From: Gavia stellata
Lineage: Eukaryota > Chordata > Aves > Gaviiformes > Gaviidae
Assembly: GCF_030936135.1 (NCBI RefSeq)
Contig: NC_082594.1
Location: 125,340,668-125,404,667 of the forward strand
DNA length: 64,000 bases
Direction of reading: 5' to 3'
Made by a program: the position numbers and the translations under genes. Shown piece by piece: positions 62,427 to 64,000 of the stretch. Each line of letters starts with the position of its first letter. Position 1 is the first letter of the stretch. Below the pieces are notes generated by a model. That model worked only from the letters and a program-made list of their open reading frames with translations, ran no database searches and was not told the DNA's origin.

Positions 62427-64000
62427 GTAAGCTTCTGCTTTGGGCAGCACGGATGCATGAGGCTTGACCTTTATTTCCCCTGACTGCCAAGGGGATCCTA
62501 TGATTCAGGGCTCCTTGTAGCTTTTACAGCATTATCTGAACCAGCTTGCTTATTGCTGCAAGGTTTGCTTTGTGAAAATATCGGTGCTTCCAGAAAAGCT
62601 GGAGCAGAGGAAAACCTTGAATAAGGGAGCAGATGCATTGTTAGCTACGTGGGGTAAAATCCTGGCAGTACTTTCCCTGACTTAATAGGGTAAAGAGTCA
62701 ATAAAGATAATTTGTCCTTTCACAAAATGTCTGGCTGACTAAATCAGGACCTTACATAAAATCTGGTGTCTAATAACTGTTGAACATGTGATTCATCTCT
62801 AATTTTGATATGAAAATAGGAAAACTAGGGAGAGAAAAGGAGTGTAAAGCAGGAAACGTACAACCTCCACAGTGTGTTTTATACCTGATTTAATTTCAGC
62901 CAGGCCTGTGTTTCCCCTTGGTGGAAGAAAAAGCTTAACCACTGCATCCCGTGTTGTAAGGAGCTAGGTGATGTGTGAAATAAACTTGACCTGAAGAAAC
63001 AAGAAAGGGAGGGCGGTCTCCTGCCATAAATAACTAATGAAAAGCTATCGCCTTGCCTCTGACAGCGGTGGCAGCTGCCTAATTGGATGTTAAAAATATC
63101 CCTGAGAGTCTTTGAACTGTACGTGTTTGCATGGTGGTGAGATAACTGGTACTTTGGCCTTTGTACAGGATGCCAGAAACCAGGAGCTGATGTCTGAGCT
63201 CATGTCTGAATGTGTAATGGCTGCTTCCTTTCGCTGCCCAGGCTCCGCATCCCCAGCATCTGATTCATGCTGAGGTCCTGGATTTTCAACAGAAAGCCAG
63301 CTCCTTTCTGCACTCCTCCTCCTTCAGAATTATATCCTGACTTTGCAGAAAGCTTGTTTTCAGGGTAGCTTCTTTTTTCTGATGTTGTTTTCTTTTTATT
63401 TAATCAGGAAGGGGTGAAGCCGGTCTACAGATCAATGGTGGTCTTGAAGCATAATTGCACATTACAGCCCCTTGTACGATTTGCACAATCCACAGCAGAA
63501 GACTTTTTGTCTTTGTGATTGCCTGTTAGTGCTGGCAGCCCAGATTTGCCTGTCAAAGAGGGGAGAAAAAACAGAAATAAGGTGTGCATGACGCGGTAGG
63601 ACCCAGTCAAAGCCAAACTATAGACAGCTTAATGTTTTTCTTCCTTTCCGCCTGGCAGTAAGTTGCAGGTATAATATTTTTCTTTGCAATCCAGCAGATG
63701 GTGTTAGATGGCTATTTAATGGCTCGCATGGGACTGAAAGAACATCTTGTTGGTGATAAAGCTGAAAGGATGCAAGAAAGAAGAGTTTTGCAGGGATGTT
63801 CAGTGAATCTGAAAACTGTGATAGGCTCCTGTTTTAAGCATCTGTGTGTATGCTTTTGGTTTACTACTGGTAGGGCGTGGGGAGCTTCGTAGCTGTAGTA
63901 CTCAATTTAAATGGAGACTTCTGTGACATCTATCACACTTCTTCGTCCAAGGGTTTAGGTGTGTTTGAGTCCAATGGAGCAGAATGAATATAGCCACTGA
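62427..64000. other. Intergenic DNA to the window edge
   Basis: No gene recognised. The stretch around 63015-63125 contains CAGCTGCCTAATTGG and other homeobox/E-box words and might be conserved non-coding DNA. Confidence 0.4.

Noticed and set aside
62240-62458. Minus-strand frame opposite the exon-like segment at 62.2 kb, with a hydrophilic protein-like composition
   Set aside because: No donor/acceptor pair fits the minus strand, while the plus strand has both; kept only as an alternative reading.
51276-64000. Search for XCL1 (lymphotactin) or DPT exons expected from human synteny
   Set aside because: No chemokine cysteine pattern or dermatopontin motif seen on either strand; they probably lie beyond the window.

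Overview
This is vertebrate nuclear DNA, almost certainly from a bird. Four intron-containing genes can be read exon by exon. Their products match the vertebrate proteins GPR161, TIPRL, SFT2D2 and TBX19, in the order and orientation known from human 1q24 (GPR161 on the minus strand, the others on the plus strand). The bird call rests on short introns and on two 5'-truncated CR1 LINE 3' ends carrying the typical ATTCTGTG-type octamer tail. The tail and flank style resembles CR1 of neoavian birds more than chicken, but I cannot name the species.

Layout. 1-4.7 kb: the 5' part of GPR161 on the minus strand. Two coding exons hold the seven-helix region; the C-tail lies beyond the left edge. A CpG island at 3.54-4.68 kb is probably its promoter. 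5.3-14.65 kb: a second CpG island, then TIPRL with 7 coding exons (273 aa). 14.65-18 kb: TIPRL 3' UTR or flank with an old MIR-type SINE. 18-24.8 kb: a CpG island, then SFT2D2 with 8 coding exons (160 aa). 24.8-36.7 kb: a probable long SFT2D2 3' UTR to about 29.4 kb, then AT-rich intergenic DNA without recognisable genes. 36.77-50.49 kb: TBX19 (TPIT) with 8 coding exons (426 aa); a CR1 copy and a MIR-like fragment sit in intron 2. 50.5-64 kb: TBX19 3' UTR, then intergenic DNA with a GC-rich patch, a second CR1 in reverse orientation, an 11-bp polypyrimidine minisatellite open in all six frames, a possible dispersed repeat and one exon-like segment I cannot identify. XCL1 and DPT, the next genes in the human order, were not found.

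The genes do not form a pathway. GPR161 is a ciliary receptor that restrains Hedgehog signalling, TIPRL regulates PP2A-type phosphatases, SFT2D2 is a small Golgi/endosome membrane protein, and TBX19 is the T-box factor of pituitary corticotrophs. They are neighbours by conserved synteny. I found no convincing undescribed biological system. The most useful leads are an in-frame signal-peptide-like extension of GPR161, a phase-compatible alternative last exon for SFT2D2, an unusual Ala in the TBX19 T-box, a nested inverted repeat just upstream of TBX19, and a symmetric-phase exon-like segment at 62.2 kb.

Comparisons with human proteins are from memory, without alignment tools. Exon borders come from reading splice sites and reading-frame continuity by eye.
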